A DNA stretch of 64,000 nt from Paenibacillus sp. JJ-223 (GCF_927798175.1 NZ_CAKMMP010000009.1:208403-272402), one strand, 5' to 3'. Shown: positions 1 to 9,270, counted from the first letter of the stretch. A program made the numbers and translations. The notes: generated by a model not told the origin, from the sequence alone.

Positions 1-1
1 C

Positions 2-826
2 AACCCGCTTGAGGTATGGCCGGAGGCCAGCAAACGCAATCCGGACAAGCATCATGTGAAACCGGTCCGCCAAAAATGGTTCGGCTGCTCCTGCTGCCCG
101 CCGAACGTGGCCCGTTTGCTCAGCTCGCTGAACGATTATATTTATGATGTGTCTGCGGAGGAGAACGCGGTTCACGTTCATCTGTACATTGGCAGCACGG
201 TGCAATTTACGTCGGCCGAAGGCAGGGAAGTCACGCTTCGTCAGCATTCCGAGCTCCCATGGAACGGCAAAGTTGACTTCAACGTCTCGCTTGCTCCAGG
301 AAGCGCAGACGGCACGGACTTTACGCTGGCGCTGCGGATTCCGAACTGGTTCCAGAGCGGGAAGCCTGTTCTGCGAGTAAATGGCGAAGTGCAGGCATAT
401 ATGGTGAACAACGGTTATGCTCATATCCGCCGTCTCTGGTCGGAAGGAGATGCGCTGGAGTGGCTGCTGCCGATGGAAACGCAGTTGATCGAAGCTCATC
501 CGCAAATTCGGGCTGACGCCGGTAAAGCTGCCATTCAGCGCGGACCGCTCGTATACTGCGTGGAAGAGGCGGATAACGGAGCACCGCTTGCCTCGTTATC
601 CATTGCCGAGGCAGCCAACTTGACGGAGCGCGAAGCCCCGCATCTGCTCGGCGGTTGTGTTGTGGTGGAGGGTGACGGATTGACCGCCGACGCATCCGCA
701 TGGCCGGAGGATCAGCCGTACCTGCCGATTCGCAAACCCCGCACGCCGGTACGCTTTACGGCGATTCCTTATTACTTATGGGGGAACCGTGAACCTGGTG
801 AAATGAGCGTCTGGCTGCGCCATTGA
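2..826 (+). CDS. GH127 family beta-L-arabinofuranosidase-like glycosidase, C-terminal part
   Basis: The reading frame is open from the left window edge, so only about the last 274 residues are seen. The segment NPLE followed about 25 residues later by CSCCPPNVAR matches the GH127 (DUF1680) active-site region. In characterised members a glutamate and clustered cysteines bind zinc and one cysteine is the nucleophile. The rest is the C-terminal beta-sandwich region typical of the family. No signal peptide can be judged because the start is missing. It lies just upstream of a YesM/YesN pair and a sugar ABC importer on the same strand, which suggests breakdown of arabinose-containing oligosaccharides taken up by that importer. 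The family is well supported; the exact substrate is inferred. Confidence 0.85.
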   Translation, partial: NPLEVWPEASKRNPDKHHVKPVRQKWFGCSCCPPNVARLLSSLNDYIYDVSAEENAVHVHLYIGSTVQFTSAEGREVTLRQHSELPWNGKVDFNVSLAPGSADGTDFTLALRIPNWFQSGKPVLRVNGEVQAYMVNNGYAHIRRLWSEGDALEWLLPMETQLIEAHPQIRADAGKAAIQRGPLVYCVEEADNGAPLASLSIAEAANLTEREAPHLLGGCVVVEGDGLTADASAWPEDQPYLPIRKPRTPVRFTAIPYYLWGNREPGEMSVWLRH

Positions 827-912
827 TGCAGAGATGGAGGTATCAGCGCAACCCCCCGTTTTCAAGGCGTTGTACTGTTGCCCGACCATAATGTGCGGTT
901 TCATTCTTGCAG

Positions 913-950
913 GACAGAAGGTCCCTCTGTACTACCGGGGGCCTTCCGTC
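913..950 (+). terminator. Imperfect hairpin after the GH127 gene
   Basis: An interrupted stem (GAAGG with CCTTC, CCC with GGG, GAC with GTC, loop of about 12 nt) lies between the GH127 gene and the sensor kinase gene. No T-tract follows, so it is only a weak terminator or attenuator candidate. Confidence 0.3.
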
Positions 951-989
951 ATGCCCTGCATGTTGAAACGCGGAAGCGGAGTTGAATGC

Positions 990-2750
990 ATGGATAGAGA
1001 ACATGTACAAAAGTCCCGTATCGAACGAATTACGCTAAAAAATCGGATTCTTCTGCTTTTTGCCGCCGTGGCCCTCATCCCCTTCCTCTTATCCTGCTAC
1101 CTATCCTACAATACGATCAATTCCATTCTCACGACCAAATTGCAATCCGGCATCCAGAGCAATCTGAAACAGGTGACCCTTTCTTTGGAAAACACGCTCA
1201 GCAACCTGAACCATGTTTCCCAGCAGCTCGCCTTCGAAGGAAGCATCGGCAAACAGCTGGAACAGCTTATGATTGCAGATCAACCCTATGACCGCAGTTA
1301 TTTAACCGACCAGATCAAATACCAGCTGAACCTGATTGCGTTCACCAATCCCAATATCGGGTTAAGCATGTACTATTTTCGCGAAGACGGGAACGTTCTC
1401 TTTGAAACGATGGGGGTAAAGGATTCATTTGATCCGGATCAGCTGCCAATTATGGCCGAATATTACGGAATCACGTATTTTGGGCCTCATATCAGCAATG
1501 ACCGATTTAACGATCAATATGTTCTTTCCGCGCTGCGAAAGGTGGATTTGCCCGAACGGGGCGATGCCTATGTATACATTGAAAGCGGGTTTAACCTGAC
1601 GCAAAGCATTCTTGACCTGGATGATGTCAGCAAAAACACAGCTCATCTTATTTTGGATAATCATGGACGTGTCTCGTACAGCGAGTTAAGGGATGTATTT
1701 CCCGAAAACGCGGCGTTTCCGGCTTCGGACAATCCTTCGCTTACTGCGGCAGCTTCAGGGATCACTTCGGGCTATTATTGGTACAGGCAATTCAGCAACC
1801 AGGGATGGAGCGTGGTTTCCCTTATCTCCAAAGCGGATTACGACCAGGAGAAAAACCGCTGGGTGATGCAGATGGTCCTGTTAACCGTGCTGTTTGCAGC
1901 AGTCAGCTTGGCCATCGGCTGGTTGTTGTGGAAAATGGTATATCGGCCATTGTCCCAATTCCACCGGGAGATGAAGCAGATGCTGAACAGCAACTTCAAC
2001 GTGGTGGACGCCAACTCGCGCATACCGGAATTTGAAATGCTGCTGACACAGTTCGGGCGGATGAAGTCCCACATTGCAAGATTGTATTCCGAGGTCGAAC
2101 TCAAAGAGAAGCGCAGGGCGGATCTGGAAATCGAGAAGCTGCTGTACCAGATCAATCCGCATTTCCTGATGAATACGCTGGATACTGCCCATTGGCTGGC
2201 TGTCATGAATGGTCAAGAGGAGATTGACCGACTCGTCACTTCGCTGAACAAGCTGCTCTATTACAATTTGCGCAAAGGCGGCCAGAGCTCTACCATCCGG
2301 GAGGAGATCGATTCGCTCAGGCAGTATTTGATCTTGCAGCAGATTCGCTATAATTTTCAATTTGATGTTTGCATACACATCGATGACGAACTGCTTAACG
2401 TATCGGTACCGAGGTTCATTTTGCAGCCGCTCGTTGAAAATTCGCTGTACCATGGGCTGGATGACAAGGGAAGGATCGAAGTGGAAGTAAGCAGGCACAA
2501 CGGCTGGCTTGAAATCTCGATTAGGGACAACGGCAGAGGCATCTCCGAAGAAAAGATCAAAGTACTGCTGGAACAGGAGCAGGTCGAACGACATCGGGTT
2601 GGCATGGGCATCGGCATGAATTATGTCAAACGTATGCTGGAGTCTTATTATGAAGGCCATGCCAGCCTGATCGTCACCAGTGAGCCGGGGAAGGGAACCC
2701 GGATCGTCATTGGGCTGCCGATTCAATGCAAAGGGGAGGAACCATCATGA
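990..2750 (+). CDS. YesM-like sensor histidine kinase
   Basis: A membrane sensor kinase of 586 residues. It has a first membrane helix near residues 18-40, an extracytoplasmic sensor region of about 250 residues, a second helix near 285-310, a HAMP-like linker, a His_kinase (PF06580-type) segment with QINPHFLMNTLD (phospho-acceptor His near 391) and a C-terminal HATPase domain with NSLYHGLDDKG and GIGMNYVKRML. The frame is open upstream to ATG 834; ATG 990 is preferred because the basic N-terminus directly precedes the first helix. Its stop overlaps the start of the response regulator gene (ATGA), so the pair is translationally coupled. The partner and neighbours suggest sensing of a sugar that induces the downstream ABC importer. 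Confidence 0.88.
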   Translation: MDREHVQKSRIERITLKNRILLLFAAVALIPFLLSCYLSYNTINSILTTKLQSGIQSNLKQVTLSLENTLSNLNHVSQQLAFEGSIGKQLEQLMIADQPYDRSYLTDQIKYQLNLIAFTNPNIGLSMYYFREDGNVLFETMGVKDSFDPDQLPIMAEYYGITYFGPHISNDRFNDQYVLSALRKVDLPERGDAYVYIESGFNLTQSILDLDDVSKNTAHLILDNHGRVSYSELRDVFPENAAFPASDNPSLTAAASGITSGYYWYRQFSNQGWSVVSLISKADYDQEKNRWVMQMVLLTVLFAAVSLAIGWLLWKMVYRPLSQFHREMKQMLNSNFNVVDANSRIPEFEMLLTQFGRMKSHIARLYSEVELKEKRRADLEIEKLLYQINPHFLMNTLDTAHWLAVMNGQEEIDRLVTSLNKLLYYNLRKGGQSSTIREEIDSLRQYLILQQIRYNFQFDVCIHIDDELLNVSVPRFILQPLVENSLYHGLDDKGRIEVEVSRHNGWLEISIRDNGRGISEEKIKVLLEQEQVERHRVGMGIGMNYVKRMLESYYEGHASLIVTSEPGKGTRIVIGLPIQCKGEEPS

Positions 2751-3886
2751 TCAACGTGCTGATCGTCGATGACGATCAATTGGTGCGCAAAGGGCTCATG
2801 CTCGCGATGCCTTGGGATGCTTTTGAAATGAAGGTGATTGGCGAAGCAGGGAACGGGGAGAAGGCACTTGAATTTTTATCGGAGAACCGCGTGGATTTGT
2901 TGATTACCGATCTGGCCATGCCCGTCATGTCAGGGATCGAGTTAATCCGTGCCGCGCGCAAGCAATACCCGGATTTGCCAATTGCGGTTCTGACGCTGCA
3001 TCAGGATTTCGAATACATTCAGGAAGCGCTGCGTCTGGGCGCCATTGATTACATTGCCAAAGTGCAGTTGGAGAAGGAACGGTTCGAAGAAGTGCTTGGA
3101 CGCATTCATGACCGTATTCAGGCTGACAGGCGTAAACGCTCCAACGACGATATTGCATCGGAATCCGGTAAGGATGCACTGTTTTACGGAGAGCTTGAAA
3201 GAGGCGGTGCACAATCACTGAACGAATCGAATGGCGAACGGGAGCAGACCGGAGCAACTTTGGTTGAGGCGGAGGATGGAGGCATAAAGGACAAGCTGCA
3301 CTCGTTTCGCTGGGTTCATGATGAGCGATATATGAATGAAATGCTGCAAGAATTGAGGCTTATGCAATTGCCCGTGCCCCGGTTGATGCAGTTGCTTTAC
3401 GGCGTCACGGTAGACTGGAACCGCATATTCAAAACCATTGTACAAACAGAAATGATCACGCCCGTTCATTTTGCCTCCTGGCAAGACGTGGTGGAATGGA
3501 TGGCGGAATTTCGCGCAGCAGCACTTGGTTTATCGGGGGGCCAGTATCTCCGCAAAGAGGTAAGCAGCAGCATCTTGACTGCCGTCAAAATCGTACATGA
3601 CGAGTTACACAAACCTTTGTTCGCCAGCGATGTCTCGAAGCGCGTTAATCTCAGCCGCAGTTATTTCAATCAATGCTTCAAGGAAATGGTCGGTTATTCT
3701 TTTAATGAATATCTGCGCAAAATCCGGATCGATAAGGCACGGGATTTCTTGACTCAAACCGCCAAACCGATTGTCTGGATTGCGGAGCATACGGGTTATG
3801 CCGACGAGAAGTACTTCAGCCGGATCTTCCGTGAGCAGGTGGGCATGCTGCCGAGCGAATACCGGAATGCGCCAAGACGAGGGTAG
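2747..3886 (+). CDS. YesN-like response regulator with AraC-type DNA-binding domain
   Basis: A cytoplasmic regulator of 379 residues. The receiver domain covers residues 1-125, with acidic VDDD at 7-10, phospho-acceptor Asp55 in ITDLAMP and the conserved lysine in IAKVQ. A variable middle region is shorter than in most YesN proteins, which are often about 500 residues. An AraC-type double helix-turn-helix follows (about 275-375; SYFNQCFKEMVGYSFNEYL, GYADEKYFSRIFREQ). The start is the ATG with GGAGG seven bases upstream, sharing ATGA with the kinase stop. It probably activates the adjacent lipoprotein/permease operon when phosphorylated. Confidence 0.92.
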   Translation: MINVLIVDDDQLVRKGLMLAMPWDAFEMKVIGEAGNGEKALEFLSENRVDLLITDLAMPVMSGIELIRAARKQYPDLPIAVLTLHQDFEYIQEALRLGAIDYIAKVQLEKERFEEVLGRIHDRIQADRRKRSNDDIASESGKDALFYGELERGGAQSLNESNGEREQTGATLVEAEDGGIKDKLHSFRWVHDERYMNEMLQELRLMQLPVPRLMQLLYGVTVDWNRIFKTIVQTEMITPVHFASWQDVVEWMAEFRAAALGLSGGQYLRKEVSSSILTAVKIVHDELHKPLFASDVSKRVNLSRSYFNQCFKEMVGYSFNEYLRKIRIDKARDFLTQTAKPIVWIAEHTGYADEKYFSRIFREQVGMLPSEYRNAPRRG

Positions 3887-3915
3887 ACGGATGGAGCTTG
3901 GGTGGGATAAATGAA

Positions 3916-3930
3916 TTGTAAGCGTTAACA
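3916..3930 (+). promoter_or_regulatory. cre site (CcpA operator) upstream of the sugar importer
   Basis: TTGTAAGCGTTAACA matches the Bacillus cre consensus WTGNAANCGNWNNCW at every defined position. It sits about 120 bp upstream of the solute-binding lipoprotein gene and is consistent with carbon catabolite control of the importer. Confidence 0.75.
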
Positions 3931-4048
3931 AAATCGGACGTTTCACCTCCTGTTTCTCGTTCGGTTCTCTATCTATCGATGTTTCAGGCTCGTGTTATAT
4001 TGTTGGTGCTGGACGCGAATGACATTCCAATAAAGGGGGAGCATCCAT

Positions 4049-5743
4049 TTGGGCAAAAAAATGGTCATGGTGGCGATGATGCTGCTGCTCGCATTCACGA
4101 GCGCCTGCAGCAGCGCGGGCAGCCAGGAGAACGAAGCGGCGGGGAACAGTACCACGCCAGGCGTTACGGAAGAAGGGCCGGCAGATCCGTTCGGCAAGTA
4201 TGATCAGACGATTACCCTGACGTATGGCAAAGAGGTCGATCCAACGGACAAAAGCTTGCCTGCCGGGGATACCCCGGAGAATAACCAGTATTCGCGTTAT
4301 GTGAAGGATAACCTGAACATTGATACGAAGGTCACCTGGCAGGCGGCCACCGGCACGAACTACGAGCAGAAAGTGAACCTGGCGATTTCAAGCAACGATT
4401 TGCCCGACGCGCTTGTGGTCAAGGATACTCAGCTGCGGGCGATGGTGAAGGCGGGGCAGCTGGAAGACCTGACAGATGCATTTAATCGATTCGCTTCGCC
4501 GGCCATGAAGAGTTATATGGAAAAAACGAACGGCGTATCGGCCGAGGCGGTCACATTTGACGGAAAAATGTATGCCATTCCTAGTATACAAGTACACTCC
4601 GACGGCGTTCACCAAATGTGGATCCGCAAGGACTGGCTCGACAAGCTGGGGCTTGAGCCGCCCAAAACGATGGAGGAACTGGAGCAGGTCGCGAAAGCAT
4701 TCGTGGAACAGGATCCGGACGGCAACGGTAAGCATGATACGATCGGAGTTGCCGGACAGCAGAACGGCGGGCGGTTATACGCCAATTTCCTGGAGTCGAC
4801 CAACAACACGTATGGACTTGATCCGATTTTCGGGGCCTACAAGGCGTATCCCGGTTACTGGTTAAAAGACGATGCGGGCAACCCGGTCTATGGTTCCATT
4901 TTGCCGGAAACGAAGGAAGCGCTCGCCAAACTGCGCGATATGTACGCTGACGGGTTAATCGACAAGGAACTCGGCATTCGCAAAAGCGCGTCCGAGCCTG
5001 TGGTCAACGGTAATGCGGGTATCTTTTTCGCGCCGTGGTGGATGGGGTATGGACCTCTGCCCGATGCCATCAAAAATGATCCGAATGCCAACTGGCAGGC
5101 CTACTTGTTGCCGCTGGATGCCGACGGGCAATTCAACGCCCACATGGGCGCTCCTTCTACCGTATTCGTCGTCGTTCGCAAAGGATACGAGCATCCCGAA
5201 GCTGTCATCAAAATGCTGAACCTGCTCATTCGCGACGAGTCGACGTTCGATATCTCCGTGCCAGTGGGGCACTACCCGCTGCGTGTTCCGATGTCTTACA
5301 TGGATGAGAGCGAATATTCGGCGAAAGCGCTGCAAGAGGTACTCGCCGGTACGAAGAAACCCGAAGACTTTACCGATCCGGGTTACAAACTGCTTGCGGC
5401 AGATATCCAGAATGTCAAAAAGGTGAAGAAAGAGCCGTATGACAATATGGACATCCAGTATTGGGACCCTCAGGCAGACCTTGGCGTATGGAGCCGCATC
5501 TATTCCCTGTTGGTCGGATCATCGTCCTTGCAGCAGGACTACAACAAGGTATATAGCCTTCTGTATTCCCAGACCCGCACGATGGAGAGCCGCTGGTCCA
5601 ACCTGAAGAAGCTGGAGGACGAAACATTCCTGAAGATCATTATGGGAGCGGCCCCTCTCGATACGTTCGATACGTTCGTCAGCGACTGGAAGAAGCAGGG
5701 CGGGGACAAAATCACCGAGGAAGTCAAAGAGTACGTGAAGTAG
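4049..5743 (+). CDS. LplA-like extracellular solute-binding lipoprotein of a sugar ABC importer
   Basis: A family-1-type solute-binding protein of 564 residues. The N-terminal signal ends in the lipobox TSAC, so the mature protein is a membrane-anchored lipoprotein captured at Cys20. The long size and motifs (WIRKDWLDKLGLEPPKTMEE, DPDGNGKHDTIG) are typical of the Paenibacillus LplA/YtcQ group that feeds LplB/LplC permeases. TTG is chosen as start because AAGGGGGA lies about 8 bp upstream; an in-frame ATG follows at 4061. A cre site precedes it and a hairpin separates it from the permease genes. No ATPase gene is nearby, which is usual for this group, since a shared MsmX-type ATPase serves many importers. 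Confidence 0.9.
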   Translation: MGKKMVMVAMMLLLAFTSACSSAGSQENEAAGNSTTPGVTEEGPADPFGKYDQTITLTYGKEVDPTDKSLPAGDTPENNQYSRYVKDNLNIDTKVTWQAATGTNYEQKVNLAISSNDLPDALVVKDTQLRAMVKAGQLEDLTDAFNRFASPAMKSYMEKTNGVSAEAVTFDGKMYAIPSIQVHSDGVHQMWIRKDWLDKLGLEPPKTMEELEQVAKAFVEQDPDGNGKHDTIGVAGQQNGGRLYANFLESTNNTYGLDPIFGAYKAYPGYWLKDDAGNPVYGSILPETKEALAKLRDMYADGLIDKELGIRKSASEPVVNGNAGIFFAPWWMGYGPLPDAIKNDPNANWQAYLLPLDADGQFNAHMGAPSTVFVVVRKGYEHPEAVIKMLNLLIRDESTFDISVPVGHYPLRVPMSYMDESEYSAKALQEVLAGTKKPEDFTDPGYKLLAADIQNVKKVKKEPYDNMDIQYWDPQADLGVWSRIYSLLVGSSSLQQDYNKVYSLLYSQTRTMESRWSNLKKLEDETFLKIIMGAAPLDTFDTFVSDWKKQGGDKITEEVKEYVK

Positions 5744-5773
5744 TACGTCATTTTAAGGGGGCAGCTGTCCAGG

Positions 5774-5800
5774 GCGCCGGGTTCATCCGGCGCTTCTTCT
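5774..5800 (+). terminator. Intra-operon attenuator between binding protein and permeases
   Basis: A perfect 7-bp GC stem, GCGCCGG / CCGGCGC, with loop GTTCAT is followed by TTCTTCTT. A partial terminator here would give more binding protein than permease transcript, a common arrangement in ABC operons. Confidence 0.6.
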
Positions 5801-5840
5801 TGAGTAGAACGTGATGGAGATTGCGGAGGAGGAACACCGG

Positions 5841-6731
5841 ATGCGGAACCGAAGTTTCATCAAACATTATTACGTCATGTTGCTGCCCGGAATGGTGTGG
5901 CTGCTGTTCATCAGCATCATACCGATGTTCGGGATTGCCATTGCTTTTCAGGACTTCAACCCGGGTCAAGGCATCTGGAAATCGACCTGGATCGGGCTGG
6001 AGAACTTCGAATATATGTTCAGCCTGAACGATACCAAGACCATTTTCTTCAATACGGTGTATATAGCCGTCATGAAAATTGCCGGCAATCTGATCGTGCC
6101 GTTGATTTTTGCGATCATGCTCAATGAACTGCGTCTCTTGGTGGTCAAACGCTGGGTGCAAACGATCGTGTATCTTCCTCACTTTTTGTCCTGGGTCATT
6201 CTGTCCGGCATATTGCTCGACGTGTTTTCGTACACGGGTCCTGTCAACGGACTGCTGAGCATCCTTGGATTTGAACCGGTGTTATTCTTTGCCCGAGCAG
6301 ACTTATTCCCGTTTATTGTCGTGGGTAGTGACGTATGGAAGGAATTCGGTTTCAACACGATCATCTACCTGGCCGCGCTGACCGGCATCAGTCCAGCCTT
6401 GTACGAAGCAGCTTCGATGGACGGAGCCAGCCGGATGCGCAGAATCTGGCATGTGACTTTGCCTGGATTGCGCACGACGATTGTACTCTTGGCGGTGTTA
6501 AGTTTGGGAAACGTGCTGAATGCAGGTTTTGATCAAATTTTCAATCTGTACAATCCGCTGCTGTACTCGACGGGCGATATTATCGATACATGGGTATACC
6601 GCGAAGGGTTGCTGAACATGCAGTACGGACTCGCAACCGCGGTTGGCCTGCTAAAATCGGTAGTCAGCTTTGTGCTCATCATCGTCTCGTATCTGCTGGC
6701 TTCGAAGTTCGCCAATTACCGCATATTCTGA
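5841..6731 (+). CDS. LplB-like sugar ABC transporter permease
   Basis: An integral membrane permease of 296 residues with about six hydrophobic helices. The cytoplasmic EAA loop reads EAASMDGASRMRRIWHVTLP, which contacts the ATPase. ATG 5841 is chosen because GGAGGAGG lies 8 bp upstream; a longer frame upstream lacks a good ribosome binding site. The gene is second in the lipoprotein-permease-permease operon and forms a heterodimer with the next product. Confidence 0.9.
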   Translation: MRNRSFIKHYYVMLLPGMVWLLFISIIPMFGIAIAFQDFNPGQGIWKSTWIGLENFEYMFSLNDTKTIFFNTVYIAVMKIAGNLIVPLIFAIMLNELRLLVVKRWVQTIVYLPHFLSWVILSGILLDVFSYTGPVNGLLSILGFEPVLFFARADLFPFIVVGSDVWKEFGFNTIIYLAALTGISPALYEAASMDGASRMRRIWHVTLPGLRTTIVLLAVLSLGNVLNAGFDQIFNLYNPLLYSTGDIIDTWVYREGLLNMQYGLATAVGLLKSVVSFVLIIVSYLLASKFANYRIF

Positions 6732-6753
6732 TAAGGAGAAGGAGTCGAGCGAG

Positions 6754-7638
6754 ATGATAAGAGAAACGACGCTGCGATCCCGGGTGTTCGATGTCACGCT
6801 GCTGGTCGTGCTGCTGTTGATCGCATTCCTGTGTATATTGCCCCTCTGGTACACGCTGGCGGTATCTTTAAGCGAGAAATCGGCGGCTGCTGCCGGGAAA
6901 GTATGGCTGTGGCCCGTTGGTTTCAATTTCAATTCATACCAGCAAATTATCGGAGACCGTTCCTTTTTCAATTCCTTCTGGATTTCCATTCAGCGGGTGG
7001 TGCTTGGGGCAGCCATCACGTTTGTTGTAACAACGATGATGGCTTATCCGCTCTCCAGGAGCCCGCGCGAATTCCGGATGCGCAACGTATTCATGTGGAT
7101 TCTCGTGTTCACGCTGCTGTTCAACGGCGGCTTGATTCCCTGGTACATGACCGTGAAAGCGATTGGGCTGTATGATACCATTTGGGCGCTTGTTCTAGGC
7201 GGGGGAGTGCCGGTATTTAACGTTATTCTGATCGTGAACTATTTCCGGAATCTGCCCAAGGAACTGGACGAGGCTGCACTTGTGGACGGGGCCGGACCGT
7301 GGCGCATGTTGATCACCATTTATGTTCCGCTGGCCGTGCCGGTACTGGCTACAGTCACGTTGTTCACCATCGTGTATCATTGGAACGAGTTCTTTCACGG
7401 GCTGGTGCTGACTTCCGGACAGGATCATTATCCGCTGCAAACGTTAATCCAGCAATTCGTCGTCGTCATCGACGCGTCCAACATGACGGAAGACCAATAC
7501 AAGCGGATGAACGAGTTATCCAATCAAACGCTGAATGCCGCAAAAATATTCATTGCCATGCTTCCCGTGCTTATTGTGTATCCGTTCCTGCAGCGTTTTT
7601 TCATCCATGGCATTACGCTTGGGTCAGTAAAGGAGTAG
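6754..7638 (+). CDS. LplC-like sugar ABC transporter permease
   Basis: The partner permease of 294 residues with about six membrane helices. Its EAA motif reads DEAALVDGAGPWRMLITIYVP. The start ATG has AAGGAGAAGGAG about 9 bp upstream and follows the previous stop by 22 bp. The C-terminal HGITLGSVKE is characteristic of this permease group. A strong terminator follows, closing the operon. Confidence 0.9.
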   Translation: MIRETTLRSRVFDVTLLVVLLLIAFLCILPLWYTLAVSLSEKSAAAAGKVWLWPVGFNFNSYQQIIGDRSFFNSFWISIQRVVLGAAITFVVTTMMAYPLSRSPREFRMRNVFMWILVFTLLFNGGLIPWYMTVKAIGLYDTIWALVLGGGVPVFNVILIVNYFRNLPKELDEAALVDGAGPWRMLITIYVPLAVPVLATVTLFTIVYHWNEFFHGLVLTSGQDHYPLQTLIQQFVVVIDASNMTEDQYKRMNELSNQTLNAAKIFIAMLPVLIVYPFLQRFFIHGITLGSVKE

Positions 7639-7705
7639 CGCTTCATTCATATGAATTCGGGCGGATATGGCATGGGCCCCTGGTCGGTGCATTTTATGCA
7701 AATCG

Positions 7706-7759
7706 AAAAAGCCTTCATGAAGATGGACCGATCCGTTCCTTGTTCATGAAGGCTTTTTT
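7706..7759 (+). terminator. Rho-independent terminator of the importer operon
   Basis: AAAAAGCCTTCATGAA pairs with TTCATGAAGGCTTTTTT (11-bp core stem plus A/T extension) and ends in a run of T. Confidence 0.9.
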
Positions 7760-7769
7760 GGCTTACATT

Positions 7770-7798
7770 TTGACCAAATGGAGGAAGCTTGATAAAAT
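7770..7798 (+). promoter_or_regulatory. Candidate sigma-A promoter for the MarR gene
   Basis: TTGACC and TAAAAT are separated by exactly 17 bp, about 75 bp upstream of the MarR-family start codon. Confidence 0.5.
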
Positions 7799-7872
7799 TA
7801 GTTATTCGCATAATGGATGCAGGATGGGCGAATGGGTTTCGTTTTATATTACTGAATAGATCAGGTGATTGA

Positions 7873-8304
7873 ATGAACGCAGCGAATAACTCGAACGAAC
7901 TTTTAAATACGTGGATTTCCCTTACGAATATTCAAACGAACATCAATGATGAGCTGGAGCGTGTATTAGAAGCTGAATACGGTTTGTCGTTGAAAGAATT
8001 TTTCGTGCTTTATTTTTTGATGCAGACCGATGAGAAAAAATTAAGGCTGCAGCAGCTGCAGGACCTGGTTGGCTTGAGCCAGAGTGCCATATCCCGGCTT
8101 GTCGGCCGGATGGAAGCTGAGAACTGCGGTGCCTTGAACCGGCATATTTGCGAGGATGACCGCAGAGGGATCTACACGTGCATTACCGGTCTGGGGCAAG
8201 AGAAATTCCGCAAAGCGCTTGTTACGTTTAACGAGATGCTGGAAACCTCTCTGCAGCAAGGAGATCTCAAACAGCAGATCCAGTCGCTGATTCAAAAACT
8301 GTAA
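7873..8304 (+). CDS. MarR family transcriptional regulator
   Basis: A protein of 143 residues with a winged helix-turn-helix: RLQQLQDLVGLSQSAISRLVGRMEAENCG forms the recognition region and CEDDRRGIYTCITGLG the wing. It is close in sequence to the second MarR protein at 14685-15125, so the two are paralogues. Two cysteines (ENCG and HICED) bracket the recognition helix/wing junction and are conserved in the paralogue, which would fit redox or electrophile sensing; that role is inferred. AGGTGA lies just upstream of the ATG. It stands as a single gene between two terminators. Confidence 0.88.
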   Translation: MNAANNSNELLNTWISLTNIQTNINDELERVLEAEYGLSLKEFFVLYFLMQTDEKKLRLQQLQDLVGLSQSAISRLVGRMEAENCGALNRHICEDDRRGIYTCITGLGQEKFRKALVTFNEMLETSLQQGDLKQQIQSLIQKL

Positions 8305-8316
8305 GCGAACGTCACG

Positions 8317-8370
8317 ACAAAGAGCCAATCTCCTTTCCGGGATCCCGGGGGTGAATGGCTCTTTGTTTAA
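8317..8370 (+). terminator. Terminator after the MarR gene
   Basis: An 11-bp stem, ACAAAGAGCCA / TGGCTCTTTGT, is followed by TTTAAA. Confidence 0.75.
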
Positions 8371-8576
8371 ACACACTCCAAAATCACCATTGACATGAAA
8401 CGCGTTCCAGCCGATATGATCAAATTGTAGTTTGAAATGGAATGCACAAATTTCGAGCAGATCGTTCATGTTCGGGTGAAATTGGATATGTTCATCCGGG
8501 TTGTACCCCTTAAAATAAAAACTTGAGCTATTTAAGAAAACGTTTTATATTTGGAACAGATTCGAGGTGAGTTCTT

Positions 8577-9239
8577 ATGAAGGTTGTAAATCCGCTTTCG
8601 GCCAACATCGTGCAATTGCTGGAACATTACGAAAGCAACGGTCACTTGAACATGCAGGCTTCATTGATGGGGGACCGCTCAGCGCTGTACGAATTGGAAA
8701 ATTACAGTCTGAAAGTATATACCGCTCGAGGGAAGTTAGACGGAGAGATGGAATGTGATGCCATGTTATCCATGCAGAATCTTCGCCATGTCCCTAAAAT
8801 GTATGCTTATGCCCCAGGCAAGTTCGTGCTCACGGAGCGCGTGCAGGGTCTTAATTTAAAAGATTATTACAGTGTGCATGGGAGTGTGCCGCAGCATTTG
8901 CTGTACGATATGCTGCAGACGGAGTATGAGCAAATTCAGGCCGGGTATCATGATTGGGAAGTGATCCAGTATGAGCAGCTGCGCTGGACGGCCACCGGAG
9001 AAGTAAAGCGCGTTGACTTTTGGTTGTGCGAACCGATGGGCAGTATACAGTCGCAAACCGTACAAGCTTTTATGAACAAAGTGGAGAGAATCCATGCGGG
9101 CGATCCTACCGATTTGGAAACGATCATGTATTACTTCAAAAGACATGGCCTGAGCGAGGCTGACATTCAATGCGTGTTTGAACAATTCAGAATGCGGCAT
9201 TCGCAGCCTTTTCAGCCGTATAAATCATTGAACGGTTAA
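8577..9239 (+). CDS. Kinase-like (aminoglycoside phosphotransferase-fold) hypothetical protein
   Basis: A cytoplasmic protein of 220 residues. The N-terminal half resembles the small lobe and hinge of protein-kinase-like phosphotransferases (YELENYSLKVYTARGK, then VPKMYAYAPGKFVLTERVQGLNLKDYY). No canonical HxDxxxxN catalytic loop is visible, and the only DFG-like stretch is KRVDFW, so it may be a pseudokinase or a divergent phosphotransferase. GAGGTGAG precedes the ATG. It is monocistronic, with a terminator directly after the stop. The gene is certain; the function is not. Confidence 0.7.
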   Translation: MKVVNPLSANIVQLLEHYESNGHLNMQASLMGDRSALYELENYSLKVYTARGKLDGEMECDAMLSMQNLRHVPKMYAYAPGKFVLTERVQGLNLKDYYSVHGSVPQHLLYDMLQTEYEQIQAGYHDWEVIQYEQLRWTATGEVKRVDFWLCEPMGSIQSQTVQAFMNKVERIHAGDPTDLETIMYYFKRHGLSEADIQCVFEQFRMRHSQPFQPYKSLNG

Positions 9240-9245
9240 ACGATG

Positions 9246-9270
9246 AAGTCGCAGAACATGCGACTTTTTT
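9246..9270 (+). terminator. Terminator after the kinase-like gene
   Basis: AAGTCGCA and TGCGACTT form an 8-bp stem with loop GAACA, followed by a T-run. Confidence 0.9.

Noticed and set aside
8577..9239. The kinase-like gene as the lasso peptide kinase of the nearby precursor
   Set aside because: Lasso kinases of the paeninodin type are HPr-kinase-like; this protein resembles the aminoglycoside phosphotransferase fold and is separated by two terminators and an opposite-strand gene.
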